In this document: one piece after another, positions 52,700-64,000 of the stretch
Layout: each line of letters starts with the position of its first letter
How positions within the stretch are numbered: the first letter of the stretch is position 1
From: Coriaria nepalensis
Taxonomy: Eukaryota > Streptophyta > Magnoliopsida > Cucurbitales > Coriariaceae
Reading direction: 5' to 3'
DNA length: 64,000 nucleotides
Assembly: GCA_027186245.1 (NCBI GenBank)
Contig: CP114484.1
Coordinates: 818,501-882,500 of the forward strand
Program-made: the position numbers and the translations under genes
The notes under the pieces: model-generated
Seen by the model: the letters and a program-made list of their open reading frames with translations, nothing else
What the model was told of the DNA's origin: nothing
Databases searched by the model: none

Positions 52700-55600
52700 T
52701 CATATCAGACGGCGACTTGAGCTGCAGCAGCTAGCCTTCAGCCTTGCAATGGGAACCCTGTTGAAAATTTGTAAGAGATTGAGGTGAGAAAGTTGACAGA
52801 TTTTTCCTTTTATGTGAATCAAGGATGAAAATTCAAGTATGTTTAAGATGCGAGAAAACAAACATCCCAAACCTGAATGGAGAACAAGAAACATAGTCTA
52901 GTCCGGCCTCTGCAAAGAATGCAACTGAAGAAGGCTCCCCACCATGCTCTCCACAGATTCCAACCTGTTAACATCAACATTGTTGTAATGACAGTTCACT
53001 AATTCAATAAAAAGCCTCATGGTTTCGACATTTTTCTTTGGTAGAAAGTGGTTAGTTACATGCCTTCAAGCTAGGCCGAGCTGCACAGCCACATTCTGTG
53101 GCCAACTTTATGAGCTGCCCCACACCCTTCTGATCAAGTACCTGCAAAGTATTTTACCGAGCCACTTCAAATGTTAGTATGATAAGAACCTGGTATTATT
53201 AGTAGTTCTCTTGTTCTTTGGCAAATTTTCATCTTCAACAGATATTAACCTTCAATGGATCGTTTTGCAGAATGCCTCTGGATAGATATATGGGAAGAAA
53301 CTTGCCAACGCTGTCTCTACTGTACCCGAAAGTCATCTGTGTGAGATCATTGGTCCAGAATGAGAAGAACTCTGCTTCCTTGGCAATCTATGTATTCAAA
53401 ACCATTAAAATTAAACCACTTCGATCACTATTTTCTTGAGATGTAAATGTTTTTTTATCTAGCATAAGCATACCTCATCTGCAACCAGAGCAGCTCTAGG
53501 GATTTCAGTCATGGTTCCCACTTTATAGCTTAAGGAGGAGCCATCTCTGAGAACACCTTCTTCGCTACACTGCGGATCAAACTGGCTTGATGTCCTGGTT
53601 CCTGTAATACACAAATTTTGTTTTTGCTACCACAGAATAGAGCCGTAGAACACCTTTTTTGTTACCACAAATTTCCTGTAATATACTACTGACATTGAAA
53701 GTAGATATGCGAACAAATCACGAAAAAAGAAGGGAAGAAACAACATGCCTAGGGGGTTCCGACAAGAGGAACCATAATCTCTGGAAGAACTGTGAAGCCC
53801 TGGTTGGTTGCTGATACAGCTGCCTAAAAGACGGCACGTGCCTGCATTTCAGTTAACTCTGAGTTCGATAATCCTAGCCTGTAGGAAAACAATCAAGAAA
53901 TCTTATATAAACATATTTTTTCAGTCTGTTGTATCGCCCAAAATTTTTTCTCTTGGGTTAATTTCTTCATTTCTACATTTCTACCTTTACTATGTCATTC
54001 CTACCTGCATCCTCGGAAGCCTAGCATTGGATTAACTTCCGACAACTTCTCAATTCTTGAGAAAACTTCATCTTCAGTCATTCCTGTCTCTGAAGTCAGC
54101 TCACCAACAATCTGTTCCAGGTCACCTTCTGGTAGGAATTCATGCAGTGGAGGGTCTAAGAGTCTGATTGTCACTGGAAGACCTGAAATTACGCCAGTCA
54201 CCAGAACAAAAAGCTGTACACTGAGCGATTGATCATCACAATCACACATTCTTGAAATCAAAAAAATCCTTAACCTTATAATAACCGGGTTCAGTGAAGG
54301 AAAAACTACCATCCATTGAACTGAAAATTCCTTCAAAGTCGGATCTCTGATACAGTAGTAACAAGTCAAGGGCTGCTTTTCTCTGTTAAGGCGTAATTGC
54401 CATGAGCGTCTTTCTTACAGCCTTCAGTCTCTTGTCTGATGCAAAGAACTAAACAGTCCACATACATGAAGACGACTCGGAAATATACCACCATGTTGAT
54501 ATGTGATAATGAGAAAAAAATGTCAATATGTTGATAGAATTACCATATGCTCTGTCCTGCAAAGTCCAAACCCTTAAGCACCATTCTTCCGTGCCGTCGG
54601 TGCATCTTCAGGTGTGTCTGCATTTGCCATTACCTATCACAGCATGATATTGAAAATCAGTCAACATAAACACCCATGCATATGATCCAACTCACAATAT
54701 ATGCCGAACCTTAAGATGTCTTATTTCATCGGCCCATGACATAAATGTCTCCAAATCCCCACTTAAAGCTGGAGGAGAGAGTGACTGTTTGCCCAATATC
54801 ACTTTACCAGTAGATCCATTGAGAGAGATCCACTCCCCTTCATTAACCACCGTTTCTCCTATCACCACAAACTGCATATTTTTGCAAGCAATCCATTTAC
54901 AAAGTGACGTTGAATTAATATTTCTAAGTTTCTAACATCTATCATTTTCATGGGAACTGGAACATGACCAAACCTTCTCGTGGTCATTAACCCTGATTTC
55001 AGAGCAACCAGAAACACAACACTTTCCCCATCCACCAGCTACGACAGCTGCATGGGATGTCATCCCACCTCTTGCTGTCAAAATAGCTGCAGCAGTATGC
55101 ATGTCACCCACGTCCTCTGGGCTGGTCTCTGTCCTTACCTTTTCAACCAGAATAGGAGAGAAAAAAAATCATTTTCTAGCAGTAAAATATTATAAGACAT
55201 TGGAATGCCTCCGAATGCCAAGCTTCAGCAGATGAGTGAATAAAAAACCAACTAGTTTCTCATGGAGGCTAAATAAAGAGTGAAATATAAGGAGGCATCT
55301 CTGTTCATACAGGGAAAACCATTCAGGCATAGAGCTAGTATGACGAATAGGAGAGTACCAGGATCGCGCTCTTTCCCTGTGCATGCCAAGCTTCAGCATC
55401 ATCAGCGCTAAAGACTACCTGCCCTACTGCTGCACCTGGAGATGCAGGCAAAGAGCATGCGAGGATAACTGAGATGCAGGCAAAGAGCTGCTGCACCATC
55501 ATCAGCATCACTTTGTCTGCGTAAACAGATGGATCTTCAAACTGAGAAAAAAAAATGAAATAAATAAAAGGAAATTCTAAATGAGTACATATGCGATGAT

Positions 55601-58010
55601 AACTGAGATTTAAATTTTGGTTAGCAGTTCATCACTTTCTGAACTCTGATTTTAGAAAAATTGTACGAATTGACATTTGGCGATGAACACATGGGCATGC
55701 TATATATCCGGATGGAATAAATACCTGTGGATGAAGAAGTTGGTCAAGATATTGTGGCTCAACCATCTTTACTACAGTAAGAGTATCGACGAGCCCTTCA
55801 TTGACCATGTCCACAGCTATCTTTACTGCACCTTTTCCAGTACGTTTTCCAGCCAGGCATTGCAACATCCACAATCTATTTTCCTGGACCGTGAACTCAA
55901 TGTCCTGTTTTTAAGCATACCACTTAGCAAATTAAACCAGATTGACCGTGAATTCAATGCCTTTCATTGACCGTGAACACCTGGCATCGAAAATTTTCAT
56001 CATATTTAAATTTATATTAAATTAAATTAAATTTTTATCCCCTTACTATTTTATAAATTAACAGTTTTCTTCTTTTTTTTTAAATACACCAAGAAAACAA
56101 AGTTTCTTTATTTTTCTTTTTTCCCTCTTAGAGTACCTTATTTTCAGTATGATAAAGTTTGAATCAAGTTTGAGTTCATCGAAATAATTTTGATAGTGCA
56201 CCATTTATGTTCGTCTCCGTTATATTTTATAAGATAGACGCCGTTCACATCGGTGAATATATTTTAAAAAAATTGTTGCATAGCATGTCTCGTTTTGATT
56301 ATCAGTTTTCCTCATTATTTTCAATCTTCTGTTCAATTATTTATATTATTTGTGATATGTTTAATATTTTATTTTATTATTTCAGTATATTTTTCCTATT
56401 TTATATATTCTATTTTATTTTATGATTTACTATTTATTATTTTATAATTTCTCTCTATTTATTATTTATATATTTACTGTTCATTAATTCTATTTTTATG
56501 TATTATTATTTATTATATTCTGTCTCCATTATTTATTTCGTTGATTATATATACATCCTACAAAATAAGCAAAATCATTTGAATCTATAAATGAAAAATC
56601 CAATAGAAAACTATGAACGAATCTGTTCTCTACTAATTTCCTGAAGGGAACTTTTCGCCCTTAGCTTCAAGGTACACCTCTTTGTACTGCTCCACGAGTT
56701 CTTTAAGATAAAAAACTGTTAGGTCAGTATCGAGTTTAGCTCCCCCTTTGCATTCTTTAAAATTTCTAACTTCTCTTCAAATAGCGAATGTGAAATGCCT
56801 AGTACCTTCGAAGGGAAGCAAAAGGTCTCAATTTATGTTTATATACGTAAAAACAAAAATATAAGCAACTAGACGGGACCACATCATATCAGGGTAAAAA
56901 AGCCAAATATAGTGGAACAAGAGACATGTGATTTTAGTTGGTTACTTAAGCAATTGACTGAATTGCCTATATGCATATGAAACTAAATGACAAAGAAGAT
57001 GCCTGCAAGTTGGGGTAAGACTTCTAAACAAACATCCAGAAATCACTTACAACGTCCCCAAACATATCAGGAAAACGTCTGTATGAGTCAAAAGCAAAGC
57101 GTTCTCCACTCTTTGTTGCCAGTCCAGCAACCACTTCATCATCCAATCCAAGGTTAAGGACAGTGTCCGTTGTACCAGGCATCGAGATATATAAAAGCAT
57201 AGAAGATCAGTCTTTTCACATAGATTGTTTTAGCGAAAAATACTTGACAACACCAAACTCATTTGGCGATACAAATTGGGGAAAACGAAAGCACTTACAG
57301 GGATCGAACAGAGAGAAGGGGCTTGGATGGGTCACCAAGAAAGGCTCCCATTTCCTTCTCTACGCTCTCTAATCCTTCCAGTATTTCTTTCCACAAACTA
57401 TCTGGTAACTTTTTCCGTTTTCCTGGTACTCTTGGCACGCTTCAGTTGAGATGGTCAGTCCAGGTGGCATAGATAATCCTACGCTTGCCATCTCTGCAAG
57501 ATTTGGTCCTTTCCCCCCCCAACTACGTTGTTTTAAATCTACACGTCTATCAGTTCTATGACCATATAATCAAAATACATATATTGCAGAGTGGAAAGAG
57601 AGCTTACCAAGGACTTCATGTCCTTGTTGCCATCACTCCTCCCTTTTCCAAAAGTGTACACTCACTATGTAAACAGAAGAAAATCAATCAACGGTACATG
57701 GTTGTACTAACTTGGAAAAGTAAGAAGTAAAAATGGGGAAGAAGATGTGAACCTTTTTGGTAGTAGGAGAGGAAGGAGTGAGATTGACTCGAGGTTGCGT
57801 ATGTTCACAAAATGGAGCTTGATATGATCTCCTCTTCGTCTTCTGGTTAGTGAATCCATTGAAATTGATATAAAAATCTTTGCCTCCGACTCGGCTACAC
57901 CGTTTCTCGCTTAGGGATGAACTCTTAGCTTTGAGAAGTACAGCGTCTTCTACATACTTCCCCCTCAACAATATCCCTTGATTGAGTATTCCTTGTACTG
58001 TAGAAGACAT
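52700..58010 (-). pseudogene. Pyruvate, phosphate dikinase (PPDK, plastid type) pseudogene
   Basis: PPDK makes phosphoenolpyruvate from pyruvate, ATP and phosphate. Fragments run in order: a plastid transit region from ATG 58010 (exon 58010-57753), VYTFGKGRSDGNKDMKSL (57650-57607), [20 protein letters not shown] (to 57440), [33 protein letters not shown] (55885), [10 protein letters not shown] with [15 protein letters not shown] (catalytic His kept), [76 protein letters not shown] and the end. Lesions: one base missing in the ENGKKLPD block near 57410; a frameshift in the KNAKGGAKL block near 56750; the exons coding the middle of the ATP-grasp domain absent between about 55905 and 56640; TAA at 54574-54576 (Gln of GAQG); TAA at 54386-54388 (Glu of PEQRKAA); a 7-base insertion near 52730 that replaces the LAAAQVAV end. 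Introns are kept, so this is a decayed duplicate gene. Confidence 0.93.
55439..55488 (-). repeat. 18-bp direct repeat in the PPDK relic
   Basis: The 18-mer gagatgcaggcaaagagc occurs at 55439-55456 and 55471-55488, 32 bases apart. It adds about 14 residues just before the [10 protein letters not shown] block and looks like a local tandem duplication of that coding stretch. Confidence 0.9.
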
Positions 58011-59217
58011 TCCTTCCTCTTTAACAATCCCTATTACATCAAGAAAAGAGAATATTCATAAATCTCAGAGCCTTTACTCATAAAAATAAAAATAAAAACA
58101 TGCAGTCGATGCATAGTTTCATGAAGATACACGATGAATCGTCTCGATACAGTTAACTTTTATACTTTATCAGTTCAAATTCTCACAGAATCCAAACATA
58201 TATATATCATGGGCTCAATTGCTCAAGCTCTCTGTTTTTGCGAATCTACTCCATGAGTAACTGAATTTATAGAACTCGAAGAAGATCAAATTGAAACGAT
58301 CACAGAAGATCGAACTCGTATGCAGAGATGGAATCCGCAAGAGAAGAAAAGTATGGCGTACCTGGAATTGCAGAAGATCTCGGTGAGAGAGATCAGTATG
58401 AGTTTTCCAGAAAACAGAAGCAGAAAAATGGCGGTTGAGATGCCTTTTCGTTTTTGGCTTAAAATTAGTTTCGATCAGTCAAATAGTGATATGAGTGGAT
58501 GGGATTACTGTTTCCGGCGCTAAGTCAGTTCGTTAATGTAACTAAAATTTTGATTTCTGTATAATCCACGTGATCACCACGCTCTGGATTACCCAAACTA
58601 CCCTTCCGACCAGACTTGTGGAAAATAATGGGAAAGGTAGCAGCGAATCACAAGAGAACACGTAACCGCGTTTATATCACGTGTCAGAATATGATTAGCC
58701 CGTCAGCAGAATAGTGTCACACAGAACAATAACCAGTTCTTATCTTGCGTTGGTTATAAGGGCAATTTGGTCCTTGAGTAGTTGAATAGAACTAAAAATT
58801 GTTTTGGTGGGGCCTTTGATTTAAGTCATCATGCCACGTGGCACGGTGCTGGACACATGAGGAATGTGCAATCCTCCTCTTCTCTTTATCTCCCCTAAGC
58901 AAAACAACTGAATGTGCAAAATCCTCCCTTTTTTATTTTAAATTTTTTCGGAGATAAAAGATCATTAAAAAAAAAAAAAAAAAATTGTTCTCAATCTTGT
59001 GTGCAATAAACTACAAAATTCGAAGAAATAGAAACTGGAAAACTTCAAAATAAGGCAACCTTATAACTTTCAAGAAAAGAGAGAGAGGGGGGGGGGGGGG
59101 TTTATAATAATCCATAATGGTATCATTATTTCATTTCAGAGGAGTTAGAAAACAACATTATTCATTCAGAACACGCTCAGCTGCTCAATTACAGTAAAAA
59201 CCGGAAAAGAAAATCGA
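58011..59217. other. Intergenic; former PPDK promoter and 3' side of the RING gene
   Basis: No exon. Contains CCACGTGGCA at about 58853-58862 (palindromic G-box core CACGTG), an A19 run near 58965-58983 and a G16-type homopolymer at about 59085-59100. Confidence 0.5.
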
Positions 59218-62200
59218 CTAAGTGTGTGCATACCGTACCGAAATACGTCGCTGTATAGGGCTCCTACAAGAAGGACAATCCTTCATCCCCTGTTTCTCAT
59301 GCAGCTCGTTGCAGTTTGTGCAAACCACTTGATGAGCACAGGGTATGAAAACCACAGACATCTCCTCTGAGAGGCACATTACACATTCTCTTTCCCGCTT
59401 AACATTCCCTGTCCCGGAATGGCCCTGGAGGTCTTTCATTAACTCGGAGTATTTCGGGGTATGTTGGGTATTTTTTTCTGTAAATCTGCTGGCATAGCTT
59501 CCATCGATCCCTCTTCGGAGAGCAGCGATTCTAGAAGAATCCGTCTTCTGTCTCAATTCAGAGATTTCTTTTTCGAGCCTCTGGATATCTTCTTTGTACT
59601 TTTGTAGATTGTTTTCTGCTTTCAGTTTAATTGTATCTTCCTTGGCTTTTGTTGATGCCTCAAGTTGATCTCTTTCGGTTCTTATTGAAGCTGCCTGCAT
59701 AAGTAGTCCCTCTTTTGCTGTCTCCTCCAGTTTATATCTAGCCTGTATTTTTATTTTCCCCAATTTTTACAAAATTATTAATAGGTGCAATGGTAAGTCG
59801 GACGGATTGTGATGTGAAACTTCGTTCATGCAAAGTTTGGGAAATACGCAAACAAGAATCTTTAGGAAATAAAAGAAGTGCCTACACACTATCAAACTAA
59901 AGATAGCTTCCAAATTTTCAGCACACCAGCAATAGGCAATTTTTCATAAGGATAAATATGACGGAAAAAGTGTAGTAACTTTAGCTCGGAGCAAAATGCA
60001 TATCTTTCAACAGACTTGTCTCTGAATATTTAATCCAGGTAAATGCTGTTTGTTGATAACCTCTTTGCATAAGGCATTGCTAGAGAGGTCGATACCTAAC
60101 GGGAGAGAAGCCTATGATTTATGACAGAAATAATGTTCTACAATTATAGACGAGCAGACTAATAATCAAGTCATCACATACTCAATAGAAAAGATGTGAT
60201 ATGGATATCCTTTCAGGAAAAAAAAAAAAATTCATCCCAGCGAGAGAAAAGAATATCAGAATTAAAAATTGTTTAAACATACCTCCAGTTGCTCTTGGAG
60301 ATCCCTAGCTTGCCCTACTTCCTGCAATACCTGTGTCAATCTACGTTTTTCGGCTGTGAGTTCTTCCTGGAACAAGGTCTTCTGCTTCTCCCAAGATTGA
60401 AACTTCATCAATGTCTTCTTTTCCCTCTTCGATACCTCTTGACAGCTTGCATCTGATTCAGCAGCTCGTAATTTTGCAGCCTCCATCTCCTGCCTCAGAA
60501 CAGAATTCTCCACCTCAAGCCTCCTCACAGAAGAATTAGCACGTTCAACCTGCCCACTAGCCTTGCACAATGCATTTTCCATCTCAGATAGCTTCTTCAT
60601 GGTATTTTCTTCCAGAGTTTGCTTCTCCTTTTTCAGCCGTTCAACCTCTTCTTTCTCTTGCCTTAACGTTTTAAGTTCAGCCTTGTCCTTACCTAGCCTC
60701 CGAGCAGCCTGCATAACCTTTTGATTAGCCCACTCTGTCCACTCTTGAAGCTGATTTTGAAGATCTTGGACCCTTGGAAACAGCTTCAGAATTATCTCAT
60801 CCTTCTTGTCCCGAGGGACCCACTGTCCTATAGACTTCTCATATGGTTTTCCAGCACAACTACTATTAGAAGCTTCAGTCTTATGGCTGCCAAGGGGCAG
60901 TGAGGGAGTATTGCTATTTGTAGGCAGAGAAAGAAAAAGTTCTGTATCAGCAGCAGAAAATGGAGGTGGAATATTAACTGCAGGTAAAGTAGGGCCAGAA
61001 TTAAGAACAGGTAGTGTGGGTTTTATATCGGTATCAGGAAAAACAGAAATGGTATTAGAAGTGTCTAAGTTGAAAGCTCGAGTCGATGAGGGTTCTGCAT
61101 AACTGGCATGATTATGGCTTCCATTCTCATGAGACAGATCACTTCCCGCAGGCTTGCTTACATTTAAGGAAGCATTCTTTACATTTGCTGCAGTAGAACC
61201 TGACACGGACTTTAGTTTTTTATCCAAGAGCAAGCCCCCCAAACCACCAAGCTTTGCTGCTCTCGAAGACCCCTTAGATCCATATGTCCTATAGTTCTTT
61301 TCCAGATGAAGTGACTTTTGTCGAAGCATGTACTCTCTCTTCATAATAGTAGAGTGAACCTTTCTAGTGCCCCCAATCTTTTCTTCAGCCCCTGAAGAAG
61401 ATTGAGATGTCCCACTCGAACTGAAAGACTTATTATCCCCACCATTAGATGTAGAATTTGTCCCTTCTTTCTCCGTTACTAATCCATTTGGAACAGATAA
61501 ACTCTTAGATTTATTAACACTAGGAGCTCCTGCCACGGTTTGTGCCACGGACTGAGAACTATGAGAACAAGTGACAGGAGGAATTTGCTTACTATAGGTT
61601 GGAAGATTCGCCTCAGAGCTCTTAGACTCTACCTTTGTTTGAAGGGTGGAAATAGATGAACTCCCATTTGAAGTGCTATCACTAGTAATACCACTTAATG
61701 GGTCACCATCCATAGCACAAGCATGAGAGACATTCATATCACAAATCAACAAGCACCACATTGCATCTCCTGTGCTGAAGAAAGGTCTTACCTCTCGAAG
61801 AACACAGACCAATTCCGCCAATATATACTTTTCCAACTGCTGTAGATCCTCAAAATAGTGCTCCCTTGAATGATCAATATCTTGATCACTTTTAAGAAAT
61901 GCTAAGGTATTATCCACTATATTTGACACTGTGTCTTTACAACCATAACAAATGCCGAACCTCAAGACAGCTTTTGTGGCGACTTTTTCAGTGTAACCAC
62001 AAGCTACAATTTTCTTAATCGCACTCTTGAAAATGGTATCCAAATTGCTCAAAACAAGCTCTTCAAGTTGAGCTTCTGTCATATCACTCCAGTCAGCATC
62101 TTGGAATTCATCTCCCTCTACTTCCTCCTTATTCCGGCTCAGCCCAACCTCAGACAGCACATCACCAGTTGAAAATTCAAGATCAAGTTTAAATCCATCG

Positions 62201-62460
62201 GAAGAGTGGTCTTGTTTAATGCTACAAAGATCACATGCTGCAGTTTTCCCATGATTTGGGATTATATCGAATTTATCAGCTGAAAACTCATAACCAGTGC
62301 ACTCATTTTGCGATGAATAGATACTCTTATTTGGGTCAGATAAAGGTGGATCAGCTCGGAATTTCCTCTTGTTCCTACTCCCTTTTTCCTGGACAGTCAC
62401 CGAAGAGGATACATGACTGCCACTGCTACTACAGCTGGACTTCGCAACCATTGACACCAT
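59218..62460 (-). CDS. RING-type E3 ubiquitin ligase, RF298/RF4-like
   Basis: Two coding exons, 62460-60283 and 59742-59218, give 900 residues. An N-terminal globular part (about residues 115-255) has the DWSDMTEAQLEELVLSNLD and AIKKIVACGYTEKVATKAVL blocks, the conserved module of the RF298/RF4/MIP1 family. It is followed by MWCLLICDMNVSHACAMDGD. A Ser/Thr-rich linker leads to a long coiled coil (about 590-795, many Leu/Glu/Lys heptads). The C terminus is a C3HC4 RING from Cys846 (CVMCLSEEMSVVFIPC, HQVVCTNC, CPSCRSPI), which would recruit an E2 enzyme. Substrates are not known. A leader intron is clear: acceptor CTGTAG just before 62468, leader exon about 62812-62774, and an upstream leader exon near 63120. 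Confidence 0.94.
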
Positions 62461-63180
62461 TTTCAGCTACAGAAAAGAATAATCTTTTAGTACAGTCATC
62501 AAGAATTCTTGTTACATTTCGGCTTTTCTTCTTCTTCTTTTTTTTCGGTAGACGATTACACTAATTTAATACATCTTATCAAACCTAAATGCAGTACTAA
62601 AATCGGGATTATCCATGCTATCAAAAACCACTTAAATGATCAAATTAAAAAACTAGCATTGGTACGAAAAGAATCAGTAACCCAGCTGTGAATTTTTCAG
62701 CTGAAATGCATTCAAATCAACTAACAAAAACCAGATAATTATGCATATTAGTAAAAAGGATTACAGAAAGTACCTTCAATCTGAGCGTGCAATTTTTTGA
62801 CGATCGAGATAATCTACAACAATCGAAAAGGAAAACAACAATCAATCACAGAAAATACTGGCAAGAAGCATAAAAAATAGAATATAACACCACCTGCGTG
62901 TATGAAAATTCCCCATTTTAACATAAACTGAAACTATAAGCATAAATCCGATTTTCGAAAGGAGTTCGATGATTGATAAAATCCATTGGTCATAGATCAA
63001 AACCAAGAGGGGAACAAATTTTCAAGAAATTGTTAATATCAGACAGTGTTAGAACACAGAAGATCCCCAATCGAAGCAGATGAATTCGAATATGGAAAAG
63101 AATAGAGACGATCGAGACGCACCGGATTGAAGCTATTACTCGCGCAATCAAAACTCAGACCAATCTCACAACATCGAAGA
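62461..63180 (-). other. 5' leader with introns of the RF298-like gene
   Basis: On the minus strand there is a leader exon at about 62812-62774 (acceptor GTTGTAG, donor AAG|GTACTT) and another ending with CCG|GTGCGT at about 63120. No other gene seen. Confidence 0.5.
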
Positions 63181-64000
63181 ATCAGAAAGAAAGAATATCA
63201 AAGGCTTTTCTTTTCTTTTTCTTTTTTTTTTTTCCTTCTTTGTTTTTGTTTTTGTTTTTGTTTTTGCTTTTGGTTTTTTTTTTTAATATTTTCTTTGCTA
63301 CCTTAGAAAGTAGAAACTCTTTCCTTTCTTTCACACACAACACTATAAAACTTGTTTGTTTCGCTTGCGTTTTTTTTATTTTTTCACATTTATTATAATT
63401 TTTTATTTTTTTTTTTTTTCTCTGTGTATTGAATTGGGACCCAAGTAAAACCAGGGTTTGCTGAAATATACCTTCCAAAAACTAACCGTGATTAAGAACA
63501 TAACGCCTACTATCCTAGTCATGTATATCTTATTTATTTATTTATTTAATAAATATTTTATTTCTCTTTACTAAAAAAAAAAAAAGTGCAAATATGTAAA
63601 GATAGTTGTTTGATTTCTAGATTATTGAAGCTTTTATAAATGCTTGTAATAAATAGTCGTAGATATGGATATTATATCTTAGTTGATATTTAAAATCAGA
63701 ACGATACCAACTTCGGAATCAGAATATTTGCCTTCTCAAATACTTTTCTTTTGGCCATTCAAACATTGATCTTTGGTGGGCATTGACTTGTAGGTGCTTT
63801 TCCTTCTCCAAAAGTAAAACGTGAGATACCATCATTCGCCTTATACATTGATGGTTAAGATATATATATATTCATGTGTTCTTCCTAAAACATTAATAAG
63901 TTTTGTTCGGAACAAAAGGGGTCATGTGAAATCAGTTACAAATATGAGTAAAAGCTAGCATACGTGTCTTAAAATTGACATGCAAGAAGCATCCAATTCT
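63181..64000. other. Promoter side of the RF298-like gene
   Basis: AT-rich and T-rich; imperfect TTTTTG repeats at about 63241-63266 give open but meaningless frames. Nothing else recognised to the right edge. Confidence 0.5.

Noticed and set aside
52700..58010. PPDK as a functional gene
   Set aside because: Two TAA codons in conserved exons, at least two frameshifts and the absent ATP-grasp exons rule it out.
63182..63478. Lys/Asn-rich 98-codon minus-strand frame
   Set aside because: Arises from T-rich and TTTTTG repeats; not a protein.

Overview
The window is nuclear DNA of a flowering plant, almost certainly a core eudicot. The genes have many short introns with GT..AG borders, the intergenic DNA is AT-rich with TA microsatellites, one tRNA-Pro has the plant form, and the proteins are plant-specific families (tubby-like F-box, NHX, SPL7, DMP, DUF3444 J-proteins). 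I cannot name the species from sequence alone. All exon borders below were read by hand from splice signals, reading frame and family conservation; no aligner was run.

Layout. 1-372: the decayed 3' end of a beta-amylase-like gene. 1086-3697 (-): a tubby-like F-box gene. 7677-10637 (+): a vacuolar NHX Na+,K+/H+ antiporter. 11636-12614 (+): plastid acyl carrier protein. 13092-18554 (-): the very large kinase/ARM protein RUNKEL. 20153-22012 (+): a J-domain/DUF3444 protein. 22454-22525 (-): tRNA-Pro(AGG). 23918-25110 (+): a broken class III peroxidase. 25390-28188 (-): a broken DXS gene. 29418-29591 (-): organellar ribosomal protein L33. 30391-30702 (+): a relic of the complex I subunit NDUFA8. 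31150-33893 (-): SR splicing factor SCL28. 34791-38898 (+): the copper regulator SPL7. 41266-41850 (+): a small plant protein with a PNRC-like proline motif. About 42950-45003 (-): a truncated Ty1/copia element. 45909-46508 (+): an intact DMP membrane protein, followed by a broken tandem copy at 48057-48625. 49188-50493 (-): a broken DNase I-like gene. 51153-52296 (-): a SpoU-type RNA methyltransferase. 52700-58010 (-): a broken PPDK gene. 59218-62460 (-): an RF298-like RING E3 ligase.

The strongest overall pattern is collinearity plus decay. From memory of the Arabidopsis chromosome 5 gene order, the set beta-amylase BMY3, TLP11, RUNKEL, J-protein, L33, NDUFA8, SCL28, SPL7 lies in one short stretch (At5g18670 to At5g18830). 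The same set appears here, but two members are dead in place. The right part (SpoU methyltransferase, PPDK, with DXS further left) recalls At4g15520 to At4g15560, again with two members dead. This is the pattern expected when a duplicated chromosome segment loses its redundant copies. Seven separate protein-coding pseudogenes in 64 kb is high.

The surviving genes are mostly single-copy housekeeping and regulatory genes and do not form one pathway. No CRISPR array, operon, virus or bacterial-type system is present, and I found no new multi-gene system. The items most worth following up are the in-place relics, a stop-free 87-nt intron in SPL7, and a GC-AG intron with an in-frame alternative donor in the tubby-like gene.
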